From Phytophthora sp. 'mugwort' (lineage: Eukaryota; Oomycota; Peronosporomycetes; Peronosporales; Peronosporaceae): a stretch of 64,000 bases of DNA. The stretch covers positions 2,418,001 through 2,482,000 of the forward strand of contig JAUCEF010000001.1 of assembly GCA_033558025.1 (NCBI GenBank), read 5' to 3'. The stretch's first letter is position 1. Each line of letters starts with the position of its first letter. The notes under the pieces are model-generated. The model worked only from the letters and a program-made list of their open reading frames with translations. It was not told the DNA's origin and did not search any database. Shown one piece after another: positions 34,014 to 45,512 of the stretch. The position numbers and the translations under genes are program-made.

Positions 34014-35018
34014 TTATAATTTCCTTAACGCTTTATCATCAATCAATCGATTGCTGTACATATCCACAGTGAGCGATTTCAGCTGTTTGATGATGCTTGG
34101 ATTATCGTTTACTAAGTCAAGCTCGCCCTTTAGCTTATCATACTCAGCTCGAAGGGTCTCGAGTTGGTCCGTGAGCTTGTCGTGGACATTATACTGGAGA
34201 TGGGTGATGGCAAGAATCTCCTTAAACATTTTTTTTGTCGACAATACTGAGCTTATCGTAAGCAGCTTGGTCAATGTGCTGCTTATACACGAGGGTCCTG
34301 ATCATAGCTTGGAGACTAAAATAGAAAATCGCTGATATTGCATTTAGGTCCGCACTTCCTTCGATTGGCTGTACAATCACGAGTGTATTTACATCCAGAT
34401 CAGGTAAACGTATATACTTGCTACCAAGCTGACGATATATGTACCCGCTTGGAGTTGCTAAGCCCTGGATCTCATTGAGATTGTAAGTACGACCCCGTCG
34501 GACTCCTCCATCCAGTGGAGTTATACCCGCGCCTCTTAGGCCATGTCCCTCTAATTTAGGGAGAGCATCAGAATATCACTTAGCTTTAAAACTATATACT
34601 GACTACGTAGCTCTCATCGCTGATTGAGCGGCCTTCAGAGCTGATATTAATGATTTTGAGTTTGAACGTCTCACAGCGTTCTTAGCGGCTTCATATCGCT
34701 TCTGAGCCTCGCCGCATGGTTGGAAAGCTGCCTCAGCCTCGTCGTGAAGCTTCTGCAATTCATCTGGTCCCCCAACATATTCCTGAGTACTTTGACGATG
34801 ATGTCTTGAACGCTACCTAAGATAGCTTTATTTAGAATCTTAAGATTATCATTAATGTTTGCTCGCCTCTGTTTATCAAGTTCTTTCTCCTTCACCAGTT
34901 TAGCTGCTTCTTCATCATTTAATGGAAATTGGTATTCAACGCCGGAAAGGTAACGATCAAATTCTTCAAAGTAGTTCAATAACGATGTGAAAGTATCCAT
35001 CCACTGGATGGTCTTCAT
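34014..35018 (-). pseudogene. Polinton structural-type protein, helical, unrecognised
   Basis: The first part (35,018-34,671) is Lys/Glu-rich and probably helical (DEEAAKLVKEKELDKQRR). A middle part in another frame (about 34,560-34,245) has GVRRGRTYNLNEIQGLATPS and VNTLVIVQPIEGS. The last part (34,230-34,014) has a coiled-coil pattern (LETLRAEYDKLKGELDLV). Read together they suggest one protein of about 320 residues with two or three frameshifts and a stop near 34,600. The role is unknown. Confidence 0.4.
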
Positions 35019-35041
35019 GAAATCAGACCAAGCATTACCAG

Positions 35042-35376
35042 TTACTTGCTTAATTTTTCTATTATGATATTTAATGGACGAGTGGGTGCTGGCTCACCGA
35101 AATAATAATCCGAATGAGGTTTTAACCCATTAGTATCAACAATCGGTTTCAGGCAAAATGGGATAGCAACACGTTCGCTAGCCAACTGACTGTAATAATC
35201 TGTTAGGATTCGTTTGGCGTCGTTGCCGGCGTTGGCCAGCTTTGGTTCATATCTTCATCGGCGCCGCTCATTACTCCATGTCGGGCTTCCCCCATACATG
35301 GTGTGAAATCCTTCGCTACCTTTTTCTCATCCTGTTTACCGATTAAGATCAGGTCAAGTCCTCTGTCGTTGGCCAT
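35042..35376 (-). pseudogene. Polinton gene, unrecognised, one frameshift
   Basis: ATG 35,376 (MANDRGLDLILIGKQDEKK). After about 55 codons the sense moves to another frame (AKRILTDYYSQLASERVAIP, then DYYFGEPAPTRP) and ends at TAA 35,042-35,044. It begins at the end of the upstream minor capsid-like gene, as in tightly packed viral gene blocks. No family recognised. Confidence 0.4.
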
Positions 35377-35378
35377 AT

Positions 35379-36245
35379 TTACAAACGATTGGGATGCGAT
35401 TGCCCAATTGACTCTCTTAGTGATATCAGGCTTCGTACGATTACTATATTCACCAATACACTAACGGAATTACCACCAATCCATATATATCCATCTACTT
35501 CAGCAGAAAATGCGTATTGACTCGGTGTGTAGTTAATTAGCTGTTCAACCGATGCATCACCTCGATCGAATCCACTCAGAACATCGCCATTCGCAACGTA
35601 TTCATTCTTAATTAAATCGTATTGTACGATATATGAACTTGTAGGGTGGATTGGAGGGATCGTGTTTGAAAGTTGAGCGCTTGCAACCGTCGCAGGGGAC
35701 GATGGATATGTTCCAACAGTCAATCCAACAACCTTTCCAAACTCAGCATTATGGATGATCAGGCGCGGAACGCGCGTAATAGTAGGCAAACCAGAACCAT
35801 CGGAGCTATAGAGACCAGTAGAAGGTCTAGTCCAGGTACCTCCACCGGTAGGTAGGGTCGTTGGGGTAGCGCTGAATTCAAACTGAGCAGCATAATATAC
35901 GTTATTTCCGATAATTGGATGTAAAATACATTATTTCTAGATGGATCAATGAGATAGGCACCAGCATCAACGAAAGCAGTGTGGATGCTTCGATTGATAT
36001 CGGCATACGTGTAAAATACCATCCGACAGATTGATACTCACAATGGATGTTGTAGCACCCGTAGGTACTTCGATTTCGAAAGTGTTGTTCCAGAACTGAG
36101 TCGCATTGATAATGTATTCAGAGTTGTACATGCTGATCGATTGAACGGCGCAAACAACATCGCGAAAATCTGCAGCAGAACCAGGGTAACTGTATCGCCA
36201 AGTTGAGTTATAGCCATCTTGAACGAGTTGTTTTATTCTCCCCAA
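35379..36245 (-). pseudogene. Putative Polinton minor capsid (penton-like) protein
   Basis: Three minus-strand pieces in different frames (36,245-35,967; 36,022-35,759; 35,789-35,379) join into one beta-rich sequence: WNNTFEIEVPTGATTSIVSI, YADINRSIHTAFVDAGAYLI, then TPSQYAFSAEVDGYIWIGGN. The composition and position next to other virion genes suggest a single jelly-roll minor capsid protein. No ATG is preserved at the expected start. Assignment is by analogy and not by a decisive motif. Confidence 0.4.
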
Positions 36246-36269
36246 CGAGAATTGGAATAATTTTCTTTC

Positions 36270-37203
36270 TCAACCCCTTAGCTTCGAGCACTTCCTTATT
36301 TCTGCTAATGGTCCAGAATAGTTTAATCTTGCTGTCAGTCTGGTCTTACGTTGTGGATGTTGACTTATCGAATAGAAAGCTATCATCAAGTCTTTGCTTC
36401 GTGCGATCTGCATCATCCCTTCTGAACCATTGAGTCGTTTTTGCTTCGATCCTAGAAGTTGCCATACCTGATAGGGGATCGGCTTATCTTCTTTCTCCAT
36501 TTCACGGCGTACTTCCTTTTCAGTTAGGTATGCGAGGAAGCGAACATCTTTAGTCAAAACTTCCCTGATGTGATCGTATGTCTCAGACCAATCGAGATTT
36601 GGTGCTAAAGATACTCTATTTAGCTTAATGCTATATTCTTTGCATTTCCAACGTAAATATTTCGATATATGACGACCGTGGAAGCAAGAGGGTGAATACG
36701 TAAGTCGGCAAGAATCGGATAAACCTCAAATATTTGAGCAACTGCTGTCTTAGATTGCTCTTGATCATCATCATCTTCGTTTATAAATTCTTTTCTGCGA
36801 AGTCTTCCGCTATTTCAATCTGTGTTCCAATATCTGTAGTCAGGACGAATCTGAACTTTTTCTATTAGTCGTACGCACTCTGTTTGTATTAGTTTCACCA
36901 TCAATTGAAACAGGGTGAGGTTCAGTGTTGTTTCAACAGTTGATACCTCAGGGTTTGTCTGGGAGGATGCATCACTCACCGGTTTTTAAAGGACTCAGAC
37001 GACTCGGTTGTTGAGTCTGTCTGAGTTGATTCAGTTGATTTCTTCGCTACAGTAGTTATGCCATTCGCGATATCAGTAGCCCATGACGCACCTTCATACA
37101 TCTCCCGCTTACCTTTGGCTTGCCGAACACGCCGCTGAGCTTTCCCAAGAAGCTCCTGTCGCTTCTGCTCTCTCTGAGCGAGGGATGTGAAATTGGGGAA
37201 CAT
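36270..37203 (-). pseudogene. Polinton gene with basic N-terminus, unrecognised
   Basis: ATG 37,203 (MFPNFTSLAQREQKRQELL), an Arg/Lys-rich helix, then a Ser/Thr-rich segment. Shifted frames continue with an acidic patch (INEDDDDQEQSK at about 36,785) and AQIFEVYPILADLRIHPLAS. The last frame (36,557-36,270) has YQVWQLLGSKQKRLNG. At least three frameshifts. It could be a core or scaffold protein; this is a guess from charge pattern. Confidence 0.35.
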
Positions 37204-37254
37204 TATGAGTCTATATATCGTTTCTAATCATAAAAAAGGAGTGGATAAATACGC

Positions 37255-37488
37255 TCACCAGTAGCTCGGCATAACAGAATCGTGGTGAAACGATGCGTAC
37301 GAATGACATACATGATTTCGCTCATAGATTGAAATAGCGATCCTTGATGCAATGAAATGGGACGCCAAAGATGATTTCCAATTCTCTCTGGTATTTACGA
37401 TTGACAACTGCTTACGAAAGTTTGCTGTTGCATTAAAATTAAATTCAACTACTCGTTTCTGATGCGGCTCACTTCCTGAATGATCCAT
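37255..37488 (-). CDS. Small Polinton ORF, unrecognised
   Basis: ATG 37,488 (MDHSGSEPHQKRVVEFNFNA), 77 codons, intact. It lies between the basic protein gene and the integrase. No motif. Could be a fragment. Confidence 0.3.
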   Translation of the reverse strand: MDHSGSEPHQKRVVEFNFNATANFRKQLSIVNTRENWKSSLASHFIASRIAISIYERNHVCHSYASFHHDSVMPSYW

Positions 37489-37593
37489 AGCTTTCGACGA
37501 AGCTTAGCAAGCTCACCTTCCTTTTTTAAACAATTCATACACATATTTTGGGTTGGTTTCTATATATCAAGTCAGATATAAAAATTGGATGTT

Positions 37594-38750
37594 TCATTTG
37601 TTGTGGCGGGCGAAACCAACCCCGGAGCCGCTATGCAAGCGCTTTGAATTCCAGTACTCAGTCTCAAGGGTAGTTCGCTTGTTTTTGTTGATCAATCGGA
37701 GATTATCTTGTGGTTCCCAGGATAAATCGTCATATATAATCCAATTAACGAGATATTTGTATTTACCTGATTGCTGTTTCTTATGGTCCACAACCTTCTC
37801 AACCTCGAATATTGGTTTATTCGTAATCTTTGCATTTCGTTATCGCGTCATCAACCAATTTGATATCATTTGGTGCCTTGTAGAGTGTATGTCCAATCTT
37901 AGATCTAATTGAACTCGATAGCCATCGATGCCAGCTATTTCATATATAGCCTTGCTCCATCTCGCCGATTCCTTATCAAACTGGGTCTTCTTCAAACGAT
38001 ATAACACAGAAGCTCCAATTTTAAGCCGATTCTCAAGCTTATCCATAGCGTTCTTGTTATGATCTAATTCAGATTCAATAACCTGTCCAGATGCTTCATT
38101 CGGTGTCATTTTAATAGAAGTGTGCTTAGTATTGTTATAGTTGTCGATGACATCGCTTAGTAGCTTGAGCGTTAGTGGTTGCTTTATCTTCACCAATCTC
38201 GACTTAAACGTACGATTAAATCGTTCAACCTTGCCCATCGTTCCGTGATCACCCGGTGCGTTGTTGTAGTGAGTGATAGATTTGCTTTTGAAATAGGCTT
38301 GGGAAGGTTTCTTCATGAACTCAGAGCGATTATCGGTAGTTAAAATATCAACTTTAAGTGATTCAAGGGCTTTAATACCCTTACAGACACTACTCCAACG
38401 CTTGTCCGCTAATATATTAGCAAATCCAATCTGGAGTTGATATTGATAGCCGTTAGAATCGTCTATCCTTTCCAAAATGCTAAATCTGTCTGCCAACTAT
38501 TGGGATTGCTTGAAGCAATCTTAAAATCATCAAATCGAGTTGATTGCTGTTGTAGCGTTGGATATCACTCTGCTTGGTATACCACTCCTTAACATCCTTC
38601 AGACGAATTGATTTTTCAATGCTTGGTATACCACTCCTTAACATCCTTCAGACGAATTGATTTTTCAATACTATTATTCTGATACAGAGCATTGCTGCCG
38701 ATATACCCTGTTTTAGGATCATGATAAAGCTTCAGTAGTAGCTCGTCCAT
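37594..38750 (-). pseudogene. Polinton retroviral-type integrase with chromodomain
   Basis: ATG 38,750 (MDELLLKLYHDPKTG). The core has the DDE triad contexts WQTDLAFW, LTTDNRSEF and GKVERFNRTF. A C-terminal chromodomain piece lies at 37,791-37,594 (KYLVNWIIYDDLSWEPQ). A 49-bp tandem duplication at 38,572-38,669 and an extra shift near 38,490 break the N-terminal part; another shift separates core and chromodomain. Polinton integrase makes the 6-bp duplications seen at the ends. Confidence 0.85.
38572..38669. repeat. 49-bp perfect tandem duplication in integrase gene
   Basis: Copies 38,572-38,620 and 38,621-38,669 are identical, starting GCTTGGTATACCACTCC. 49 is not a multiple of 3, so the duplication shifts the reading frame. 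Confidence 0.95.
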
Positions 38751-38791
38751 GGTCTATATTAAAAACAAAACAAATATGCAGATAATTCCCC

Positions 38792-41700
38792 CTAAATAGC
38801 GAGCGGAATTGTAGAAGTACCATCAACTAAAACCCTACGCTTAACGTACCAATAGTTAAGGGCAGTCTCTGTTTGACTGTATGTAATGATGATTTAGTCT
38901 CTTTACTAATACGGAAACCTTTGTTAGTTCTTCTGAGAGTTATAGGATCGCGAACACCAGACTCGAAGTTCTCAGGCGATAGTAAATCATTGTTCTTGTT
39001 CTTTTGAATACCCTTTGCGGACAGCTTGCAATATTCGACTTTCCCATTAACAAGTCTTTAATCTTTCTTGACCTTGTGTTCTTCATATGAGATATAGCAA
39101 ATGTAATTCTTGCTGGATAGTGATATTATCACATTACCTCGCCACTCTTCCTTGAATAGGCCAGGAGTGAATGTATCATAGATGGACACTTCTTTGTTAT
39201 AGTCTCGCGGAAATCATTCATACTTGTGTTGCTTAAAGTGGTCTTGAAGCTCAGGCTTGATACACTCGCGAAAAGGATTATCACAGCAGAAAGTGATATA
39301 CGTTGAGTCAGTGTCCATCTCCTGATATTAAAAATCGCTGCGATCGAAGTAGAAATCGATGCAATCGTAGTAGAATTGGAGCATTCGGAGCTTAGCAAGC
39401 TGATAGATGGCAATCGATAGATGAATCGGATTCTTACTCTCGATGAGGCGCTTCTTCATGGTAGTCTCACATGAACCATTTAGCTCCTCAAACGAATGAA
39501 ACGTGAAATGTTCGACCTTTTTCTCAGTAGCTGTCTCTTCAGACTCATATTTTTTTTTATTTTACCATCTTATGCTTGCTCATATCCATGCCGGAACGAC
39601 CAAATGCAGAGTTGCCAACGAGCTTCATCATCATTCCAACCATTTTCTTATTCTCATCGGCATTACCATCGAGATACCTATTCCATAAATGATTTCAATG
39701 CTTTGTGAGCACTCGCCTTGATGAAGATGTAAGTCTTAGTGATTTCCATCCCATATGAGAGGTACCACTTAAGGAGTGGAGCATAGATAAGAATCTTTTC
39801 ACCAAAGCAGCTACCGATAAGCTTGCGAGCGGGCTTCGCAGCATTTCTACCGCGTGTCTGGTTGTACTCATACATATGTGTGCCAATGATCTTCTCATCA
39901 GTGCAATCAATTTCATTGTTTTTGAAAATAGGCGTCATTTCGCTAAAGTACTCTTTCAAGTGGTCTGGAGTTCGAATGTCGCATTCGAGAAAAGCAAAGA
40001 TCTTGTCATTGACTATGTCATCAATGATACCATTATATGATTCAATTGTAGTCAAACGATCGCAAATCATATCATTACCCAGAGCCCAGAGTTAGAGAGC
40101 ATTAGCGTCATACCCAATGACTTTTTTCACAAGCTTGTTGCCACGAATAAGAGTTTCATTGCGTTTGGCGTAGCGTTAAAGATAACCGACGGCCCGCCGG
40201 CAATATTGTCCTTCATTCTACGGGAGATCTCTTCCTCCGCTAAATCAATTGAATATACTAACTGATCGGAGTTGAAATCATAAAGTTTCTTTTTCCGAAA
40301 TCCACCGATGGACATATCTTTACGAGCCACATTGCACTCGATGCAGCTAATGTTGTCATTGATATGACCTTTGCAATTAATAATTCTATCAGCTGACGCT
40401 TTCAGCAGTTAGAGGACAATAGCATAAAGAGCAAAGATACTTTTGCATATCTAATCATGTACTTAGATGACCAATCGTCATATCATATTGGCGTTTGGCT
40501 TCAGCGTCTTGAGCCTTGTACCCCTTCATTCGTTTCTTAGGAAATCCAAACCCTGGAGCAGCTATTCTCGGTTGCTTCCTGAGGTTTTTGTGGCATGTCT
40601 GATACATAACCTTTTCCGAAAGACCAGGTAGAGAAACTCCTCAAAGCTTTTGAATAATTCTCGCTGAGATTGGATAGATTTGATGAATGACACAACATCC
40701 AGGTTGTTGCACCAGATCAGCAGATCCTTGATACCCTTCATCTCATAGTACTCCCAAACAAACTTGTCGCGTTCATAGTCTTCATTAGTAGCGATTGTCC
40801 CGCGAAGATCGCTATTGAAAGCCTTCTTAGGGGGATTTTAGTCTCGTTGAGTACATCAAATAAAGTTATGTACTCATAAGCGAATTTCCCCTTAGCAAGG
40901 CCACAAGTGCATTTAATCTTGTCATCACACTTGCACCCACTGAGGTAAGTAGTGAGATAACTTTCCAGAGATGGGACATAATTCATAATAAACAAGCATC
41001 TTGAAGTCGTCAGTTGCGATGCACATATAACTGGGATTTCTGATAACGGATTTGATGTTGTCGGTCCCGTTTACTGAAAAGAGATCTTTCTTAATAAGAT
41101 TGATGTCATAGCTTCCAGAGTTGAATACAAGAACTGGTACTTGATCAAAGATACGTTTGATTTTATTGTATGATCCACTATCTCTGATATCAAAGTTTTT
41201 GATATTAGCATGCGCATCGTAGAATGATTGGTACTCTCCTTCCTTGATTCCATCATCGATAGGTGTGAGTGTACCTTCTCCTCCTCACGCATTAAAATGC
41301 TTCTGAGTAAGATTTCATACTTCGACACATTGTATCGCTGAATGATCTTAGCTGTGTTGTTAGTATACTCGAACATATCCTTTAGCAATGCACGCGGATC
41401 GTTATTAATGAAACATTCAACACGATTAGTTAAGCTATCTGATATCGAAACGCTAACGGGGATGTGCTCATTTACATAGATAGTATTTTCTCCGTGGCTA
41501 ATCTCTGTTGGCTTGAGGATGGATTCGAAATCATAGACAATAAAATGATCGAGGTAGTGATCCCCATGCTTTAGCGAGTATCGTTGGAGCAACTTCTTAA
41601 TCATATTCTCAGGAGGAATGTAGATGCTTGGTAGCTTTGGGAACGACTCCATATTGACTTCATCGCATCTGTTCTTAAAGTGGTTTCGTAACTTTTCACT

Positions 41701-42732
41701 CGTCTTGAAGATCATATCACACTTCTGACACTGATACTTGTTCCGAACATTTCCATGTTCTTGATGTAGAGAGCATGATTCTCACACGATATGATGTTGA
41801 TTCGGTCATAGCTCTTCTCTGAGGAACGAATGCACTCAACATTTCTGGTTTCCACATCCTTCGTATATACGTTGATACTGAGCAGGAAGCATTCCTCGAG
41901 CTCATCGATTGCAAAATGTCAATTGTCATAAGTTGCGAAAGAGACTTAGCGTGTAGTTAGTACCCTTGTATGAGCAATACCGCTTGAAGGTATCCCTTAC
42001 AAGTGATTGAATCTTGCGAGGACCTTTACCGCGATTGGAATGAAAGCAATGCAATGAAAAACGCATTTATTGTTGGTCTTCGGAAAGTTGATAACATGCT
42101 TGTTATTGAGTATGACTTTAGGAATAACAGCTCCGCAATCACCGAGAGCGTGGTTGCGAGAGTAGATGAATAGTTTGAACCCAATGGTACCCAGGAGTTT
42201 GTATCTAGATGAGGGTAAGGGAGCTTGTTTGCTAACTCCATTGCTCTAATAGGAGTTATCACCTTCTTTCGGATATCACACTTAGTATTAATTGCAATTG
42301 AAAAGTCGAAGACCATTGTGTTGCCAACATTTGGATACCAATAACGAACATCACTTTCATCGGCAATATTGATTAAGCTGTATCCAAGCGCAATGTTTAC
42401 CTAATGAGCTTCCCCCTGACTTTCGAGTACAAGTTCCAGCTTGTCATAAAACCCTCCTGCTGGGATATTCTCATAGAGATGAGTCTCCATGTGGTTGCCT
42501 TTATAGAATCGATACTTCGGGTCAGTCTTATAATCGGGAGAAATATGCTTGTTGAGATCTTCAATCGTTTCTTGTACTGCTTGACAATTAGTTTCTTATT
42601 TCTTGGATGAGATGGGTTTCCAATATAAACCATCTTACCTGTGCGTCCTCGCACCTTCACTCGATAGTTTTTTCCCCATTTGACGTATGGAATATCCAAT
42701 CGTCTAAGTCCTTCAACTTCGTACGGCAACAT
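38792..42732 (-). pseudogene. Protein-primed family B DNA polymerase (Polinton PolB)
   Basis: ATG 42,732 (MLPYEVEGLRRL). Exonuclease motif I is in HFIVYDFESIL (about 41,545-41,515). Polymerase motif A reads GYDANAL then TAA (40,092-40,094) where a Tyr is expected. A later block reads YAPLLKWYLSYG. Motif B is in KLVGNSAFG (about 39,600) and motif C is MDTDSTY with DTDS at 39,315-39,304. The total length of about 1,300 codons fits Polinton PolB. More than six frameshifts or stops make it inactive. Known role: replication primed by a terminal protein from the inverted repeats. Confidence 0.88.
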
Positions 42733-42769
42733 GATTGCTATATATCGGTGGGTATATTTCGGCTAGTGG

Positions 42770-43025
42770 GAAAGTTTTTATATTAGTTAGGCTTTGCTTA
42801 AGATAGAACTTTATATTCTTGGAAATACAAAAAAATGATTTGAATTATTTCGATTCTGTTTTCTCGTTTTCTTTAAGTAATTTGCGCTTCTCCCTACATC
42901 GAGTAGTAATCTATTCTCTATGGGCTATATCGTACGCTTTTTGCATAGCGATACGTGTTGAGGTAACATTGCATCTGGTTCGCTTTGAAGCGTTCCTTGT
43001 TAGCTTGGTATTTTTCAGGTGAATA
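42770..43025 (-). pseudogene. Small basic Polinton ORF remnant
   Basis: Minus-strand frame starting MTYSPEKYQANKERFKANQM and soon interrupted. The YQANKE phrase resembles the K-Y-x-x-N-K-E repeats at the end of the GIY-YIG remnants. Possibly a fragment of a third copy. Confidence 0.3.
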
Positions 43026-43067
43026 GGTCATTGTTATTTATATACTATAGAGGACTTTGTATCAGGA

Positions 43068-43399
43068 TTAACAAATATTTATGTATGTCTGATGTCCACA
43101 TTTGGGATACCGATACCTATATCTTTCTTCAGTCTTAAAGCAACATCTTCTATCTGAAGTATACCAAGTCCTATTAGATGAATCAAATATATATACTTCT
43201 ACATATTCAATTTCCTTGACATGACGAACACCACACCCACAAGCCCCTACCATGTTTTGTTTTTTAACGATATCATACTCGGCCCGCTTCTGAAACCATG
43301 GTGCTTCATTAACCACCTACAGTAAGCTCGATCTTTAAGCATTGCTTCGAGTGTTGAATACTTCGAGTTAAAACTTAAGTTATCCGTTGTTATGGTCAT
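43068..43399 (-). pseudogene. ExoX-C-like plus zinc-ribbon protein remnant
   Basis: ATG 43,399. The first part has LKDRAYCRWLMKHHGF, matching the D-x-x-Y-C-x-W-L core of the intact gene at 20,037-20,369. After a frameshift near 43,300 it continues with MVGACGCGVRHV and ends with RCCFKTEERY..PKCGHQTY, which offers Cys pairs for a zinc ribbon. It overlaps the right inverted repeat. Function unknown. Confidence 0.45.
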
Positions 43400-43701
43400 T
43401 ATACCTTTATATTTATCAATCAGGATGGAACGGCTTTATGTTTCTTTTATCCTGATAGTTGGATAAATCCATATAGGCAAAATATTGATTATTATATTCA
43501 CGACATGATGCACCTTTACATATTTCGCTATCATGACCTTCTGAGAAAAAAATATGTCACTTTGCGTATTGGCTATCGACAGGGGCTGCCCTAAATTATA
43601 CAGGGTTTATCCCTTTGCTAACTCATGGGTTAAACATTGTTTTAGTATATCCAGATGGAATTATAAAAAACGGGCGGGATGATGTGCTGTAAACCACTAC
43701 T
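43400..43701 (-). repeat. Polinton right terminal inverted repeat
   Basis: Reverse complement starts AGTAGTGGTTTACAGCACAT and matches 19,161-19,463 with scattered substitutions. Followed by TSD TTGGTG at 43,702-43,707. Confidence 0.9.
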
Positions 43702-43867
43702 TTGGTGACTTCCTCGTCCGTTTGAATGGGTACGCACGCACCGCGTAAGATCCAGTATGGGAAGGACGGGGCGGATGCTGCTGAGCACGTTGAGCAGTTA
43801 TTGCTCCATTGCGGAGACGACGAGATCATGGATCAATTGTACCCGCTTGAACTCACCGACATTCATT
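43702..43867 (+). pseudogene. Continuation of right-arm gag after the Polinton
   Basis: Reads DFLVRLNGYA then IQYGKDGADAAEHVEQLLLH and ELTDIH, matching the left-arm gag (13,383-13,215 minus) at roughly 85% by eye. Homology stops sharply at 43,867. It is clearly more diverged than the palindrome arms. Confidence 0.75.
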
Positions 43868-44785
43868 TTGGTAGAGCAATCTCACTTCCGACTTCCGATT
43901 TTGGTAAAGCCTCCGGCGGGACTTCGCAACCCTGGTCAAGCACTCGACTGTCTTTTCAACAGCGCTCTCCTCACGCACAGCTTCCAACTGTTTGGGCTTC
44001 GCTTGGAGTTGGACCATTCGAATCACATTCGATTCGGCCAGAGGGTGGCTCGGCATCTTCTTGAAGTGCCTGCGCCTTACTCTTGAAGTGTCTTAGTCTC
44101 TTCGCGCAACCTGGCCTGGACCGAGTTGGTATTCTCATAGATGAGAGTTTCCCATTCTCGATATCTCCGAAGGCCTGGTCGTACAAAGTGCCCGTCCCGC
44201 GGGAAGAAATTATGCTCGATGACTCGAGCGACGGCCGTGCGAGTATCAATCCAAACGATCTTGTTGGAGATGTTCACCACCTTCACGGTAACCGGTCAGC
44301 CTTTCGGAGCGTAAATAATCTGCGTCACCCAGCGATCGCCTCGACCGGCCCACACAACTTCCCTCTGCGGGTTGCACCGGCTGACCTTGATCCGAACGAC
44401 TGCGTGTTCACCCGGTCGGAGATACAAACTCTCCAACGACTTAATTGGGAGATCCAGACGACGGCGTAGTTGAGATATCCACGGCCCGAAAACAACACCG
44501 TTTCCTCATCTGGAAGTTGGACAACTCCTTCTCGCGCACACAACCGTACTCCAGCGGAATACATGAAATTCATTCCAAGCAGCGCATCCACACCTTCACC
44601 AATGCTTGCTACCCAAAGTTCCAAAATATAAACTACCCGCGGACCGAGAGTAATCTTCACCTCAGTACTCGCAGTGATAGTCGTCGGAACGCCACCCAAT
44701 CCGGACACTCGGAGCTGTTTACAGAACTTGAGCTTGTGCTTCAACCTAGGTCTCGGCTCACCATGCTCACCGAAGCTCCGGAGTC
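43868..44785 (-). pseudogene. Gypsy protease fragment (another family)
   Basis: Minus strand from 44,790: ILFDSGASVSMVSRDLG (protease active site D-S-G), then VYILELWVASIGEGVDALL and MNFMYSAGVRL (44,325-44,846 frame), then RYREWETLIYENTN (44,077-44,286 frame) which is a post-protease region. Stops and frameshifts separate them. The fragment abuts plus-strand gag pieces on both sides. Confidence 0.65.
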
Positions 44786-45295
44786 GAAAAGGATGTCCGT
44801 CCGACAGCAACTGCCGCTCCTGCGCAGGCTGCCGCTCCGACTCCAAGTGCTGACCCTGGAGGAAGTTCCGACAGCTCCTCTTGGAAGTCCGAACTTCCAG
44901 AGGAAGTCTACCGAGTCCTCACGAACTCCGGTTGGACACCTCCCAACGGACAACGTCGTCCGGACGGACAAGGTCAACATTTCGGATTCTCTAACCAGAC
45001 TCGACACTGTGACAACTGTGGCGAAGGCTCGCACTCGACGGAGTACTGTTGAGCGGACATCGTCTGTGACCGCTGTCACCTGAAGGGGGGGGGGGGGGGG
45101 GGGGGCGGCAAGGAAGTGTACATCGAAGCCCTGCCCGTTCTGCAGCTAGTTCCACGACGGGAACTGTGACGTTGTGAAACTTCTCCAAGCGCTACGTGGC
45201 CTTGGCCGCCAGGGCCTTCTGAAAGACGTCGTACCCGACCTACTCAAGCAACTTCTGGACGGAAACGCTGATTCTCGGAAGCAATCCTCAAACTA
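44786..45295 (+). pseudogene. Retroelement gag fragment with zinc knuckle, interrupted by poly(G)
   Basis: Plus-strand frame with SELPEEVYRVLTNSGWTPP, the knuckle CDNCGEGSHSTEYC, a TGA, then CDRCHLKG running into 21 G residues, and after that CPFC and FHDGNC with a Leu-rich tail (LLQALRGLGRQGLL) to a TAA near 45,295. Paired zinc knuckles suggest Gag. It may belong to the same copy as the integrase at 45.5 kb, with protease lost. Confidence 0.55.
45085..45105 (+). repeat. Poly(G) tract, 21 bases
   Basis: An uninterrupted run of G inside a zinc-finger coding stretch. Such a run is unusual here and may be a real homopolymer expansion or a sequencing/assembly problem. Confidence 0.9.
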
Positions 45296-45512
45296 ACAAG
45301 CCCGCTGGATAGGGATCCAGCACGGCGACGGGCTCGCGACCCCCCCCCTAGTTATATGGCTTAGTCTATGTAGGTCCAGAGTTGCGAAACCAAGACCAAG
45401 GTAACCGTCAATGCATGACCATGATCAAACAAGAACATCTTCCAGATTTTATCAAACCGGACAACTCCGAACACCGGCGTTTGGACTCTTTCGATGAAAT
45501 TTCCAACCGGAG

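Larger units (their letters stand above)
19161..43701. mobile_element. Polinton/Maverick virus-like DNA transposon, decayed
   Basis: Bounded by ~300-bp terminal inverted repeats starting AGTAGTG and by a perfect 6-bp target duplication TTGGTG. The 24,541-bp span includes a 6.7-kb chromovirus; without it the Polinton is about 17.8 kb, within the usual size. Gene content: integrase, protein-primed polymerase B, A32-like ATPase, adenovirus-type protease, capsid-like proteins, S74 tail-fibre-like protein, GIY-YIG remnants and ExoX-C-like proteins. Almost all frames are broken, so it is a fossil. Base composition is more AT-rich than the flanks by eye. Confidence 0.93.

Noticed and set aside
38572..38669. 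CRISPR-like or satellite repeat
   Set aside because: Only two direct copies without spacers, within a gene; no array elsewhere in the window, as expected for a eukaryotic genome.
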